Positions 46,701-55,367 of a stretch of DNA of 64,000 nucleotides are shown piece after piece. The position numbers and the translations under genes are program-made. The stretch is taken from assembly GCF_000317575.1 (NCBI RefSeq), contig NC_019748.1, positions 3,120,501 to 3,184,500 on the forward strand. Reading direction: 5' to 3'. Within the stretch, counting starts at the first letter, position 1; each line of letters begins with the position of its first letter. The stretch is from Stanieria cyanosphaera PCC 7437 (GTDB taxonomy: Bacteria > Cyanobacteriota > Cyanobacteriia > Cyanobacteriales > Xenococcaceae). A model generated the notes under the pieces. The model made no database searches and was not told the origin of the DNA. It was given only the letters and a program-made list of their open reading frames with translations.

Positions 46701-46973
46701 CATCAATCTGAAGAGATTGGTTTAGTAGTCTGCGATCTAGAAATGCCCTTTATGAATGGCTTTCAGTTTTTAAAAGCGATTCGACAACATCATAATTTCA
46801 GTAATATTCCTGTGATTATTCTTACTTCCAGAGACAGCGCAAAGCATCGGAAATTAGCTTTAGAATTGGGTGCTGCTGCTTATTTAATCAAACCTTATCG
46901 AGAAGAAGAATTACTTGATACTATTGTCAAAATTTTGAATGCTAGTAATTTGAAAGCACAAGCTTTCATTTAA
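43737..46973 (+). CDS. Hybrid CheA histidine kinase with receiver (PixL type)
   Basis: A ~1078-residue kinase. I start at ATG 43737 (MITDPDIRDRAYQYFLEEAP) because the HPt domain follows at once; the longer frame from 43662 adds 25 residues unlike the family. The order is HPt with phospho-His55 in THTLKGGAANVG, a long acidic and glutamine-rich linker, the dimerisation and ATPase domains (LIRNAFDHGIESP N-box, DDGQGL, FSTADRVSDLSGRGVGLD), a CheW-like domain and a C-terminal receiver (LLVVDDSSSLR, phospho-Asp in LVVCDLEMPFMNG, KPY). It phosphorylates the CheY and PatA-like proteins of the operon. The gap to the receptor gene is 92 bp. Confidence 0.93.
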   Translation: MITDPDIRDRAYQYFLEEAPALLETIEEEIFALNSDSIDAKTRPLRVNTLMRATHTLKGGAANVGLETIKTVAHSMEDVFKALYNPDLVIDAEIKKLLYESYECLRIPLTAELSKTSIDRSEILDRTATVFAQLQEKFGDYLVDQDAFPTSAELGLDVVESFFQAVIPERIQELSIALAAANPQHIAETLQLQADIFLGLAESLELPGFGEIAKTILTALQQYPQRAEEIAELAIANLRQAQQQVLNGDRALGGQPSEALLQLLNHSVSPKLEELWLPRSEQDEPFIEINAEEAEDFSNDFETDTELTIIQLNIATESSEENHPSELLSEIWGEEIVSEPESIDDTIIQTDEIITSQAQQSESEPSLDKEINHNQAEETIAQVTLESDQIQPETIEVDSLPTTIAKIGNISKQSSTNKTPNNQTVRVHLESLEKLNDLIGELLINQNQNVSKDEEIYNAIQKLVEQINHNEQIINQLIDLADEISLSEQQQKILQELPEKLTQITNQSNFLIQSSQKIERNKQLNQLLQQATDSNSHLARIADHLKNFNKQSRNNVQKQQRMLLNMRDELIETRMSPLGRIFNRFPRLIEQLLTSYDKQVDLKISGSHVLVDKAVEEKLYDPLLHLIRNAFDHGIESPAARSQSGKPSKGTIELRAYYQGNQTIIEVKDDGQGLNLEKIKQRGIERNLITPQQANSSNPSQLLELLFEPGFSTADRVSDLSGRGVGLDVVRSQIEAINGAIAIESTPNQGTIFALQIPLTLTIAKLMLTQAKGMTYALLIDSIERIVIPTSNQVKIFEGQKVLHWEHNGNNEIIPVRSLASLMEYCRTTQQQTDLSQENEYKPILLLHRQGGLLGLEVDRVLGEQELVIRPLGSAIAPPRYVYGCSILKDSSLTLVIDGAALHREFEYRSLSLNQRSFLGTQTQRALPSESEQSQPLLESSSASEIISQTLLVVDDSSSLRQTIAMSLQKISNQVIQAENGLNALEKLHQSEEIGLVVCDLEMPFMNGFQFLKAIRQHHNFSNIPVIILTSRDSAKHRKLALELGAAAYLIKPYREEELLDTIVKILNASNLKAQAFI

Positions 46974-47182
46974 CTCTTGATCGTGATTAGCTCTTGGTGA
47001 GATCATAAATTGTTGCTTAATATCTTACCTAAGTTAGATTTAAAGATCACGGAAGTTTACTTTTTGTAAATGCAGTACAATTTCAGTAATTTCACTGATT
47101 TAGTTTGTTAACCAACTCAAGAATTAAAACTGAATCGCATGAAAAGACAATTGCAAGTTAACAAGAGTAAACTTATAAATTT

Positions 47183-48637
47183 ATGGCTATAGAGCATATT
47201 TTTACTGAAATCACCGAAAATAAAGCTGAAAAAAAGAATTTAATTAGTGAGATTATCAAAAAAATTCGCACTACTCCTACAGAAGAAGATATTTTAAATA
47301 TTGCAGTAGAAGCACTTCATCAAGCTTTAGAATGCGACCGCGTAATAGTTTATAATTTACAGCCAGAATCAAGAGGAAAAATTGTTGCTGAATTAGTTAA
47401 TTCAGACTTTCCGAAAACTATAGATAGTGTCATTGTTGATCCTTGTTTCGAGCATAGATATATTAACAAGTATCAACAAGGTCGAGTTATTGCAGTAGCT
47501 AATATTTATGAAGCAGGCATGACTCCTTGCTATATTGAAAACTTAGAAAAAATCGCAGTTAAAGCCAATTTAGTTACTCCCATACTCATTCCTGACGAAT
47601 CATTGTATGGACTGTTGGTAGTTCATCAATGTTCTCAACCTCGTCAGTGGACACCATCGGAAATAGAGCTTGCTACTCAGATTGCTTCAGAAATAGGTTG
47701 GGCTTTAGAAAATGTTCGTCGTAAGCAACAATATCAGAAATTAACACAACAATGGCAGAGAAATTACCAATGGCAACAATCTTTACAAGCAGTTATGAAA
47801 AAGATGAATTCTGGTTGTAATTGTGCTGAAGTTTTACAAATAGCTGTTGAGCAAGTTAAAGAAATTTTACAATGTGACCGCGTAATAATCTACGGTCTTC
47901 AAAAACCTAATCAAGGAACTATTGTAGCTGAATCTACTTTTGCTGCTTTAGCTCCGATCTTAGGACAAACTATTCTCGATCCTTGTTTTGAGTATAGATA
48001 TCTTGATCAATATCGCCAAGGTCGAGTTATTGCAGTAGCTAATATTTATGAAGCAGGTATGACTCCTTGCTATATGGAAAACTTAGAAAAAATAGCCGTC
48101 AAAGCCAATTTAGTTGTGCCAATTAATTGTGAAGATGAAGCAATTTATGGTTTATTAGTAGCTCATCAATGTTTTAATTTTCGAGAATGGCAAACCGAAG
48201 AAATTGAATGGCTCAAGCAAGTAGGAATACAAACTGGATTTGCCCTATCAAAAGCTAAATTAAAAGAACAAGTAGAATCGTTCAATTCAGTTTTTACAAA
48301 CTTACAAAACACTAAACAGGAAATAGCGGTCGCAAAAACTCAAATTCGAGAAATTCGGCTAAAAGTTCAAGATACAAGCGATATTTTAGGAGAAATTAAT
48401 AATTTATACAAAATGTTAGACAGAGAAGTAACCTTGATTAATCAAGCTAATTTGATTCAAGATGACAAGAAAAGTCAATTAATTAAAATTATTTTCAAAA
48501 AAATCAGGCAAAACTCTCAGAAAATTGGAGAAAATATTCATTTATTTGCTGGACAAACTTATCAAACTGAAGAATTACTTCAAAATCTCAAGACTAATCT
48601 TGATCACAATATCCTCAATCATCACAAAACAAAATAA
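47183..48637 (+). CDS. Tandem DXCF cyanobacteriochrome GAF protein, no output domain
   Basis: A 484-residue protein with two closely similar GAF domains (~20-185 and ~200-365) and a helical tail (~370-484). Each GAF carries both cyanobacteriochrome cysteines: the DXCF Cys (C88 and C268, in DPCFEHRY and DPCFEYRY) and the canonical bilin Cys (C116 and C296, in GMTPCYIENLE and GMTPCYMENLE), 28 residues apart in both. Such dual-Cys GAFs typically give blue- or violet-absorbing photocycles. The tail has no kinase, cyclase or MCP domain that I recognise, though TSDILGEINNLY and IRQNSQKIGENI recall MCP coiled-coil sequence. It lies 209 bp after cheA on the same strand, so it may belong to the phototaxis regulon. 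Confidence 0.88.
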   Translation: MAIEHIFTEITENKAEKKNLISEIIKKIRTTPTEEDILNIAVEALHQALECDRVIVYNLQPESRGKIVAELVNSDFPKTIDSVIVDPCFEHRYINKYQQGRVIAVANIYEAGMTPCYIENLEKIAVKANLVTPILIPDESLYGLLVVHQCSQPRQWTPSEIELATQIASEIGWALENVRRKQQYQKLTQQWQRNYQWQQSLQAVMKKMNSGCNCAEVLQIAVEQVKEILQCDRVIIYGLQKPNQGTIVAESTFAALAPILGQTILDPCFEYRYLDQYRQGRVIAVANIYEAGMTPCYMENLEKIAVKANLVVPINCEDEAIYGLLVAHQCFNFREWQTEEIEWLKQVGIQTGFALSKAKLKEQVESFNSVFTNLQNTKQEIAVAKTQIREIRLKVQDTSDILGEINNLYKMLDREVTLINQANLIQDDKKSQLIKIIFKKIRQNSQKIGENIHLFAGQTYQTEELLQNLKTNLDHNILNHHKTK

Positions 48638-48650
48638 ATTAAATCTACTT

Positions 48651-50471
48651 TTAAACACTAGCAGCTATCCGAAAACCAAAAGCATCAGACTTAATATTAG
48701 GAGCAGCACTCAAACGATGAGAAGAACGACAACAACCAGGAAGATGAAGCCAAGAGCCACCTCGTAAAATACGATTATCTTTTTCTTGATTACTAGTCCA
48801 AGCACTACCATCAATAGAAGCATTATCATAGCTAGGGTGCCAGCTATCAAAACACCATTCAGCTAAATTACCGTGCATATCGTATAAACCAAAGCTATTA
48901 GAGGAAAAACTACCTACTTCAGTCGTTTCATGACGATATTTGCCTTGAATCTCAATTTCATAGCTATACTCGCCGTTATAATTAGCTAAATCAGTAGTAA
49001 TAGTCGTACCAAAATGAAAAGGCGTGTTAGTTTTACCACGACAAGCATATTCCCATTCCGATTCTGTTGGTAAGCGAAACTCTCTACCGATTAAATTCGA
49101 TAATTTTTGGCAAAATTCTAAACAATCATACCAAGATACTTTTTCTACAGGTCTATTGGGATGAATAAATCGAGCAGGATTCTTTTTCATCACTGCTTGC
49201 CATTGAGCTTGAGTCACTAAATATTTACCCAACAAAAAAGGACGAATATTTACCGAATGTTGGGGACTTTCATCATTGCCTCTTTCTGGTTCATTTTCTG
49301 GAGAACCCATTAAAAATTGACCACCAGGAATTCCCACCAAATCCATAGTTATGTCTTGAGACAATTTGAGAGTTATATACTTAGCTTTGCCTCGAAAGTG
49401 ACGAGTTTGCAGTTTAGGTTTCTTAGCAACAACTATAGATTGATCTAAAGCGATCGTAACAAAATTAAATTGAAAAATTTTTAAATCTAACTTGTGAACT
49501 GATAAAGGAGTTGGTTGGGTTTTGGCAATCGAAGCTTGATGATAAGCACGATGAGAAGATGCAGAAGCTACCTGACGTATTCCTGGTAATGGTGCTTGAT
49601 GATCAAGTGCGTGTAAAACTTCTTCGACTGATTGAAAACGCCTTTTTGTTGCACCTTCAACTAATTTATCTAAGACACGGCTAAGTTCATATCTAATCTC
49701 GTTGTCTCTTAAATATTCGCGCCAAATCCATTCTCCTTCAGCAACATCAAATAATTCTGTTGGTTCGATATTAGTAAGTAAATGAAGGCAAGTTGCTCCT
49801 AAACTATACAAATCACTAGCAAATTTTGGTTTACCGACAGCTTGTTCGGGAGCTATATATGCTGCTGAACCAATTATTGTTCCCGTGACGGATAAATCGG
49901 CTGCTTCTGTATCTTTGGCTGCACCAAAATCTACTAAAACTAGTTTGCCATCTCTTTTGCGACGAATAATATTTTCTGGTTTGATGTCACGATGAATGAC
50001 GTTATTAACATGAACAAACTTTAATACTGTTAATAAATCTTTTAGTAATTCTTGTATTTGTTGTTCGCTAAAAACTCCTTTCTGCGCTAATTCTTTAGCA
50101 AGATCATCACCATCAATAAATTCTTGAATTAAATACTGACGCTCTTCTTGACTAAAATAAGCAAATAATTCGGGAATTTGTTCGTGTTTGCCTAATTCAT
50201 CAAGACGCATTGCTTCTCTTTCAAAAAGTTCTGCTGCTTTTTTTAAGCTTTTTTCTCCTTTAACATCAGGAAGAAATTGTTTAATTACACAACGAGGTTT
50301 AGAAGGTTTAAATTCATCAATAGCTAAAAAAGTTCTACCAAAACCACCTTTACCTAAAATTTTTATAGCACGATAGCGATCAACTAGTAGTAATTTTGCT
50401 CCACATTGTTCACAAATTTGTGTAGACTGCGGATTAAGATGCAAACAATTTGGATTCAGGCATTGACTCAT
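48651..50471 (-). CDS. Ser/Thr protein kinase with FGE-sulfatase (C-type-lectin-fold) domain
   Basis: A 606-residue protein. A zinc ribbon (Cys 4, 9, 20, 23) precedes the kinase domain (~residues 33-300): LGKGGFGRTF glycine loop, VIHRDIKPENII catalytic loop, LVDFGAAKD, APEQAVG. After a linker, ~370-606 is a formylglycine-generating-enzyme-like domain (GIPGGQFLMGSPENEPERG, RLPTESEWEYACRG, YDMHGNLAEWCFDSW, RILRGGSW, GFRIA). The first catalytic Cys of true FGE is absent, so it is more likely a binding module. In some cyanobacteria this fold is the variable target of diversity-generating retroelements. It converges on the cyanobacteriochrome gene with a 13-bp gap. Confidence 0.9.
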   Translation of the reverse strand: MSQCLNPNCLHLNPQSTQICEQCGAKLLLVDRYRAIKILGKGGFGRTFLAIDEFKPSKPRCVIKQFLPDVKGEKSLKKAAELFEREAMRLDELGKHEQIPELFAYFSQEERQYLIQEFIDGDDLAKELAQKGVFSEQQIQELLKDLLTVLKFVHVNNVIHRDIKPENIIRRKRDGKLVLVDFGAAKDTEAADLSVTGTIIGSAAYIAPEQAVGKPKFASDLYSLGATCLHLLTNIEPTELFDVAEGEWIWREYLRDNEIRYELSRVLDKLVEGATKRRFQSVEEVLHALDHQAPLPGIRQVASASSHRAYHQASIAKTQPTPLSVHKLDLKIFQFNFVTIALDQSIVVAKKPKLQTRHFRGKAKYITLKLSQDITMDLVGIPGGQFLMGSPENEPERGNDESPQHSVNIRPFLLGKYLVTQAQWQAVMKKNPARFIHPNRPVEKVSWYDCLEFCQKLSNLIGREFRLPTESEWEYACRGKTNTPFHFGTTITTDLANYNGEYSYEIEIQGKYRHETTEVGSFSSNSFGLYDMHGNLAEWCFDSWHPSYDNASIDGSAWTSNQEKDNRILRGGSWLHLPGCCRSSHRLSAAPNIKSDAFGFRIAASV

Positions 50472-50709
50472 TGTGTTAATTGATCGCTTCTTGATATCCG
50501 ACTTTTATAACAACAATTAACTACAAACGACAAGATAGCAGAATAGTTTGCTGTGAAGTTTTTTAAAATGTATTAAAATTTTTTAGAATTGCAAGCAATC
50601 GCTATTCTAAGGAAATTAAGTAAAAAACAAAGATAGTTTTTCTTAGTTTCAAATTAAATCTAATATTCTGTAGACAGGTTAAAATCTACTGAATATTCAT
50701 GAGATTTGA

Positions 50710-53205
50710 TTACATTGTTTTCTGCCGCTCAAACCAGTCTTGCACTTGGAGAGTATTATCACAAGCAATTAGCTGATCTAAATTTTCGACATGACCAAAA
50801 TACTGAGCAACTTCTGCTAATTGAGCTAAATGATCTTGGGTAGTTCGCTGTGCTGGACTCAACAAAAGTACGACTACATGAACGGGTTGGGCTGCTCGCT
50901 CGTGACGTACTCCTTGAGGATGAATTCCCAAAAACATTTTGGTTTCTTTTAATTCTTGCACCCGTGCGTGAGATATAATTACTCCTGGTAGAATCTCACT
51001 GGCATAGCCGACATCGTCGTAAACCAGAGCTTTTAACACCCTATTGTGACGGGGATCTTGTTGGTCAATTGCAGTGCTTAGTAAAGCATTAACAGTTTGT
51101 TCATAGGATAAGGTATTTAGATTTAACAGCACTCGTTCTTCAGTCAAAATATCTGGTAAGTATTGTGGTTGAAAAGCACCAAAACTTCGGGCTTCTTTCT
51201 CAGAAGGGTATAGCACCAGGAAACTAGATTGGAGATCTGCTAACATTTGCGGTAAATGCTCTAACGCTCGTTCATGAGCTACAGTTCCCTCTCTAGCACT
51301 GACTAAAATGATTAAGTTGGTATCATTAGAAGTTTTTTGGAGATAAGAACGAAGTTCTTGCCAGGTGGCAACCTGCATAAAGCTAGTTGTAACTTCAATG
51401 GCTACCTCATTAAAATGCTGCTGAAGTCGATCAGCTTGATCATTAACCACTAACACTTGCAGCGACGCTCCTAATTGTGATGCTAAATGTTTGAGCGATC
51501 GCACTGCTTCGTAAAAACCTGGATTATGATCAATCAATGTAGGTAAGACAACAATTAGACACTGAAAGGTGTTCACAGGATGATTGATCTTACAAACCCA
51601 CACCTGTTGGGTCGATTTTTCTAACATCTGGTCAATCACTGTGCCAAAAATGCGCTGCTGAGGAGAGCTTGCTCCGTTCCAGCCGATCACAATATCGCTG
51701 ACTCGTCGCTCTGTTGCAGCCTCCACAATTCCTGATGCTGGATTTCGGGCAACACGAGTTACTGGATTAACAGGCAGATCTATTTCTGCTGCATGAACCA
51801 CTGCATGAGCTAACAATCGCTCCGCAGCAGCCACATTAACTTCTGTATTTTCGCTATCCGTTTCTTCTGCTACAACTGTAAGAGGGAATACCGTTTCCTC
51901 AGATTTATTTTCCCGTAGCATAGCTGCAATATTCACGAGGATTTCACTGGTGGATGGGTTTGCTAAGGGAACAAGAATTCTTTGCGGAGCTTTACCTGGT
52001 TCGTAAGGTTGTTCTTCTTGCTGTCGTGCCACTTCCCGACCAAATCGATTGACTATCGACGGACCTAAAATACAAGTAGCAAAGATCATCAGCACCACAC
52101 CATTTAAGACATCATCTCCAATAATGCCTAGCTCATAACCTACTAATGTTGCTGCTAGGGTTGCAGCAGCTTCACAAGTAGACAAACCAAAAATAACCCA
52201 CCCTTCAGCGTTGGAATAATTGTAGATACGGCGAGTAATATTTGCAGCAATCCATTTAGTTATCACATTAGTCGATAACATAGAAATCATCACAATCCAA
52301 GCAGTGAAGCCACTTGCTAAGACTGAGACATCTACCAATAAACCAATAAAGATTAAGAAAAAAGGAATAATAAAAGTCTCGCCAAAAAACTGAATACGAT
52401 TCATCAAGCGACTACGCTCAGGAATTAAACCATTCAGTGTTAGTCCAACTAAAAACGCGCCAAGAATAGCCTCAGTACCAACAGCACGAGCTAAATAAGA
52501 TAAAATAAAGACGACTGCGAGAACAAAAATAAACTCACTTTTACCACCATCTGATACATTGCGAAAAAACCAGCGAGCCAGTAGAGGAAGTAGATAAATT
52601 ACGGCTGCTATATAAATTATCATCGACAGTGCCAGAGTGATCCAGAATGTTGTAGTCAGTTCTCCTTCATATCCTCGTGCTACCACAACCAGTACCAATA
52701 AAGCAACGGTATCGGTGAGGATAGTACCACCAACTGTCGTTACGACAGCATCATTTTTCATAATGCCTAGTCGACTAATAATCGGATAAGGCACAAGAGT
52801 ATGAGAAGCAAACATACTGGCAATCAAAATTGAGGCTGCCCAATCGAATCCAAGCAGATATCGAAAGATGATAGTACCTAATACTTGAGGAATAGTAAAT
52901 GTGATCAGACCAAAAACGAGACTGCGATCGCGATTTTTACGGAACTGAGACATATTAATCTCTAACCCCGATAAAAACATGATGTAAAGCAGTCCTACAT
53001 TACCAAGCAATTCAATCGCTTGTCCTCGTTCTAAAATATTTAGGACACTAGAACCTAGAACAACCCCTGCCACAATTGGACCAATTAGCCCAGGAAGTCG
53101 CAACCGTTCAAAGAGTAGCGGTGTTGCCAAAATGACAACCATGCAAATTCCGAAAATGAGAATTGGGTCTTTAAAGGGAAGGGATAGCCCTAGAATTGAT
53201 TCCAT
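50710..53205 (-). CDS. CPA2-family cation/proton antiporter with C-terminal stress domains
   Basis: An 831-residue protein. The first ~390 residues hold about 12 membrane segments of the CPA2 (KefB/NapA-like) fold, with PGLIGPIVAGVVLG in an early helix, ASMFASHTLVPYPIISRLG and AILGAFLVGLTLNGLIPERS. After a QQEEQPYEPGKAPQRILVPL junction come two universal-stress-protein-like regions (~410-545 and ~550-700). The family exchanges Na or K for protons, and soluble domains often gate it. The small USP gene lies 10 bp upstream on the same strand, one operon. Confidence 0.9.
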   Translation of the reverse strand: MESILGLSLPFKDPILIFGICMVVILATPLLFERLRLPGLIGPIVAGVVLGSSVLNILERGQAIELLGNVGLLYIMFLSGLEINMSQFRKNRDRSLVFGLITFTIPQVLGTIIFRYLLGFDWAASILIASMFASHTLVPYPIISRLGIMKNDAVVTTVGGTILTDTVALLVLVVVARGYEGELTTTFWITLALSMIIYIAAVIYLLPLLARWFFRNVSDGGKSEFIFVLAVVFILSYLARAVGTEAILGAFLVGLTLNGLIPERSRLMNRIQFFGETFIIPFFLIFIGLLVDVSVLASGFTAWIVMISMLSTNVITKWIAANITRRIYNYSNAEGWVIFGLSTCEAAATLAATLVGYELGIIGDDVLNGVVLMIFATCILGPSIVNRFGREVARQQEEQPYEPGKAPQRILVPLANPSTSEILVNIAAMLRENKSEETVFPLTVVAEETDSENTEVNVAAAERLLAHAVVHAAEIDLPVNPVTRVARNPASGIVEAATERRVSDIVIGWNGASSPQQRIFGTVIDQMLEKSTQQVWVCKINHPVNTFQCLIVVLPTLIDHNPGFYEAVRSLKHLASQLGASLQVLVVNDQADRLQQHFNEVAIEVTTSFMQVATWQELRSYLQKTSNDTNLIILVSAREGTVAHERALEHLPQMLADLQSSFLVLYPSEKEARSFGAFQPQYLPDILTEERVLLNLNTLSYEQTVNALLSTAIDQQDPRHNRVLKALVYDDVGYASEILPGVIISHARVQELKETKMFLGIHPQGVRHERAAQPVHVVVLLLSPAQRTTQDHLAQLAEVAQYFGHVENLDQLIACDNTLQVQDWFERQKTM

Positions 53206-53215
53206 TTATTACTCC

Positions 53216-53806
53216 TTATGGTTTATATGCCACTGGAACTTGCAAATTCCACATTGATTGCTGTGCAATTTTGTTTGGCTCTCGTATACTTTTTGATGTT
53301 TTAAAATGAGACAAGTTTTGGGTTTTACTTTCAGGTTGTACAACAATGACAGAACAAGGGGCATGAAGAACCACCTGATTGGTTATGTTGCCAAATAGTT
53401 TTTCCTTCAGACTTGGTTTTCCACCATGCCCAACAACGATGAGATCTGCTTCCCATTGCTGCACTAAGGTGCAAATTTGAACTCTTGCCTCTCCCGTTTC
53501 ACATTTAACTTCTGCATTAATACCGTATGCTTGTGCTTGTAAGGCATAGTCACATAACCACAGCCAAGATTCTTTTACCTCATTCAAATGTTCATCTTGA
53601 AATTTTCGTAACTTTGCCGAACTCACCAACCCACAGCCTGCATCAATCAATAGACTTAATTGTTCTAGAGTTTTCAATTTGATCCAACTGGTGAGAATAA
53701 GATTACTGTCATTTTGCTTGGCTAGGGTGAGTGCCTGTTCAAATACTTGAACTGCTGAATCATTGCGCTCAAGTGCCACTAAAATCCTTTTAAAAGAGAT
53801 TTTCAT
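53216..53806 (-). CDS. Universal stress protein
   Basis: A 196-residue UspA-family protein. ILVALERNDSAVQVFEQALT opens the fold and VVGHGGKPSLKEKLFGNITN gives the nucleotide-binding loop (G-2x-G-9x-G-[ST]-like, with N at the last position), followed by VVLHAPCSVIVV. The ~35-residue tail beyond the fold is unusual. It precedes the antiporter by 10 bp and is the first gene of that pair; regulation of the antiporter is a plausible but unproven role. Confidence 0.9.
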   Translation of the reverse strand: MKISFKRILVALERNDSAVQVFEQALTLAKQNDSNLILTSWIKLKTLEQLSLLIDAGCGLVSSAKLRKFQDEHLNEVKESWLWLCDYALQAQAYGINAEVKCETGEARVQICTLVQQWEADLIVVGHGGKPSLKEKLFGNITNQVVLHAPCSVIVVQPESKTQNLSHFKTSKSIREPNKIAQQSMWNLQVPVAYKP

Positions 53807-54424
53807 GAAACTTTTTCCTTAGTCTAGTCACGTAAACCAAGCAAGCTCTTTTAATATCAACCAAGAACACCAAATAGATCGACAAATTTAAAATGTTGAA
53901 ATTTAGTCTTCTTTCAATGCCGACGAAGTTAGCTGACGGGCTAGGACTGAAAGATGTCCTTCTGAATTGATAAACAAATGATATTTCACTTTTTATCTAC
54001 TTCAAGATATGCCGCTCTAATATTTGCTCTTGCCAAAAACTAGCAAGCTCAAGATTTAGATTAGGCTGACTTGCTTAAAGATACAGATAATTTTATCACA
54101 TGATTATTTTTAATTTTTAACAGCTAAAAAAAGCTTGATGGACAAATTTAATGATCAGTTTATTTATAGCAGTTTATTTGTTTTAATTTGTTAAATTTAG
54201 ATAAATTTGGGCTAAGAAATTAGAATTTTAGAGAGATGATTATGGTGAAATAATTATTATTTAGACTCTACAGCAACCAAATTAACGATTATGTAGCTGA
54301 GCAAACATTGAAGCGGGCTTTAGAACACGTAATTGTGTTTCGTTGCTTTAGGATTAGTGTGTTCACTTTTCCAATCAAGTCTACAATCAGTTGATTTTTT
54401 TGAATCCATTGAGGAGAGTATTTC
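53807..54424. other. 618-bp divergent intergenic region with G+C-rich relic
   Basis: It lies between the divergent USP and DUF2092 genes. At 53905-53970 a G+C-richer stretch contains GACGAAGTTAGCTGACGGGC and the hairpin AGGAC-tgaaagat-GTCCT, possibly the end of an old insertion sequence. AACACGTAATTGTGTT (54324-54339) is an imperfect palindrome ahead of the DUF2092 gene. The rest is AT-rich. Confidence 0.4.
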
Positions 54425-55246
54425 GTGAGTAAATTTAAAACTTGCTGTAGGATAGCTGCACTTTTTACAGGATTAATAGTTAATTCACAGATGACTACGT
54501 TTGCAGAAACACCAACGCCTCAAAAACAAAATACTAGCATTATTATTGCTCAGACAGATGAATCAATTCTCAATCCTGCGATTGAAGAGAAAGCAGCCGA
54601 AATTCTGCGTCAGATGTCTGATTTTATCGAATCTCAAGAGCAATTCTCTTTTTCTGCTGAGAGTGAAAGAGATGTGCTGACTTCTACAGGTGTTTTTGTT
54701 CAGGTTACTCATTCGGGTGAGATGATTGTTAATCGTCCCAATCAATTTCGGTCAAATGCAACTGGAGATTTGGTACAAAGAGAGTTTTGGTATGATGGCA
54801 AACAAATAACTGTGGTAGACAAGCAACGTAACATCTATGCAACCGAAAATGCTTCTGCCAATATGGATCAAGCTTTAGATACCCTGATTCAAAAATTAAA
54901 CGTCAGTATGCCTCTAGCTGAACTACTCTACAGTGACATATATGAAGGTTTGCTCGAAAATGTACAAGCTGGTTTCTACTTTGGCATGGGTAAGGTTGAG
55001 GATGTTCCTTGTCACCATTTAGTCTTTGTTCAAGAAGGTATAGACTGGCAAGTATGGATTGAAGACAGCGAAACTCCTTTGTTGCGGAAAGTATCTATTG
55101 CTTATAAAAATCGAGAAGGCGTACCAAGATATACAGCGACTCTCTCAGATTGGAATTTAAAACCAGAAATAGCGACCGAGCAGTTTACTTTCTCGCCTCC
55201 TGCTAATGCTAAAAAGGTGGAGTTTGTCCAGGCAACACCTTATTAA
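54425..55246 (+). CDS. Secreted DUF2092 protein
   Basis: A 273-residue protein beginning with GTG at 54425, supported by GAGGAG ~8 bases upstream and by a signal peptide (CCRIAALFTGLIVNSQMTTFA). The mature protein has the DUF2092 pattern: EILRQMSDFIESQEQFSFSA at the start, FWYDGKQITVVDKQRNIYAT, and a late DVPCHHLVFVQEGIDWQVWI and LSDWNLKPEI. The fold resembles LolA/outer-membrane lipoprotein carriers, which suggests a periplasmic lipid- or ligand-binding role (inference). The function is unknown. Confidence 0.82.
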   Translation: MSKFKTCCRIAALFTGLIVNSQMTTFAETPTPQKQNTSIIIAQTDESILNPAIEEKAAEILRQMSDFIESQEQFSFSAESERDVLTSTGVFVQVTHSGEMIVNRPNQFRSNATGDLVQREFWYDGKQITVVDKQRNIYATENASANMDQALDTLIQKLNVSMPLAELLYSDIYEGLLENVQAGFYFGMGKVEDVPCHHLVFVQEGIDWQVWIEDSETPLLRKVSIAYKNREGVPRYTATLSDWNLKPEIATEQFTFSPPANAKKVEFVQATPY

Positions 55247-55367
55247 AGTTAATATTCTTTGATGGATGCTAAGTAGAAAAAAGTGGCAACTGGTAACTCT
55301 TATAAACGCTCATGAATTGGATTTTGGTAAAAGTTAAACAAGCTACAGAATTTGGTGTTAGAAGATA

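Noticed and set aside
48651-48780. A complete diversity-generating retroelement at this locus
   Set aside because: No reverse transcriptase, Avd gene or template repeat is present in the window; only the target-like tail remains as a hypothesis.
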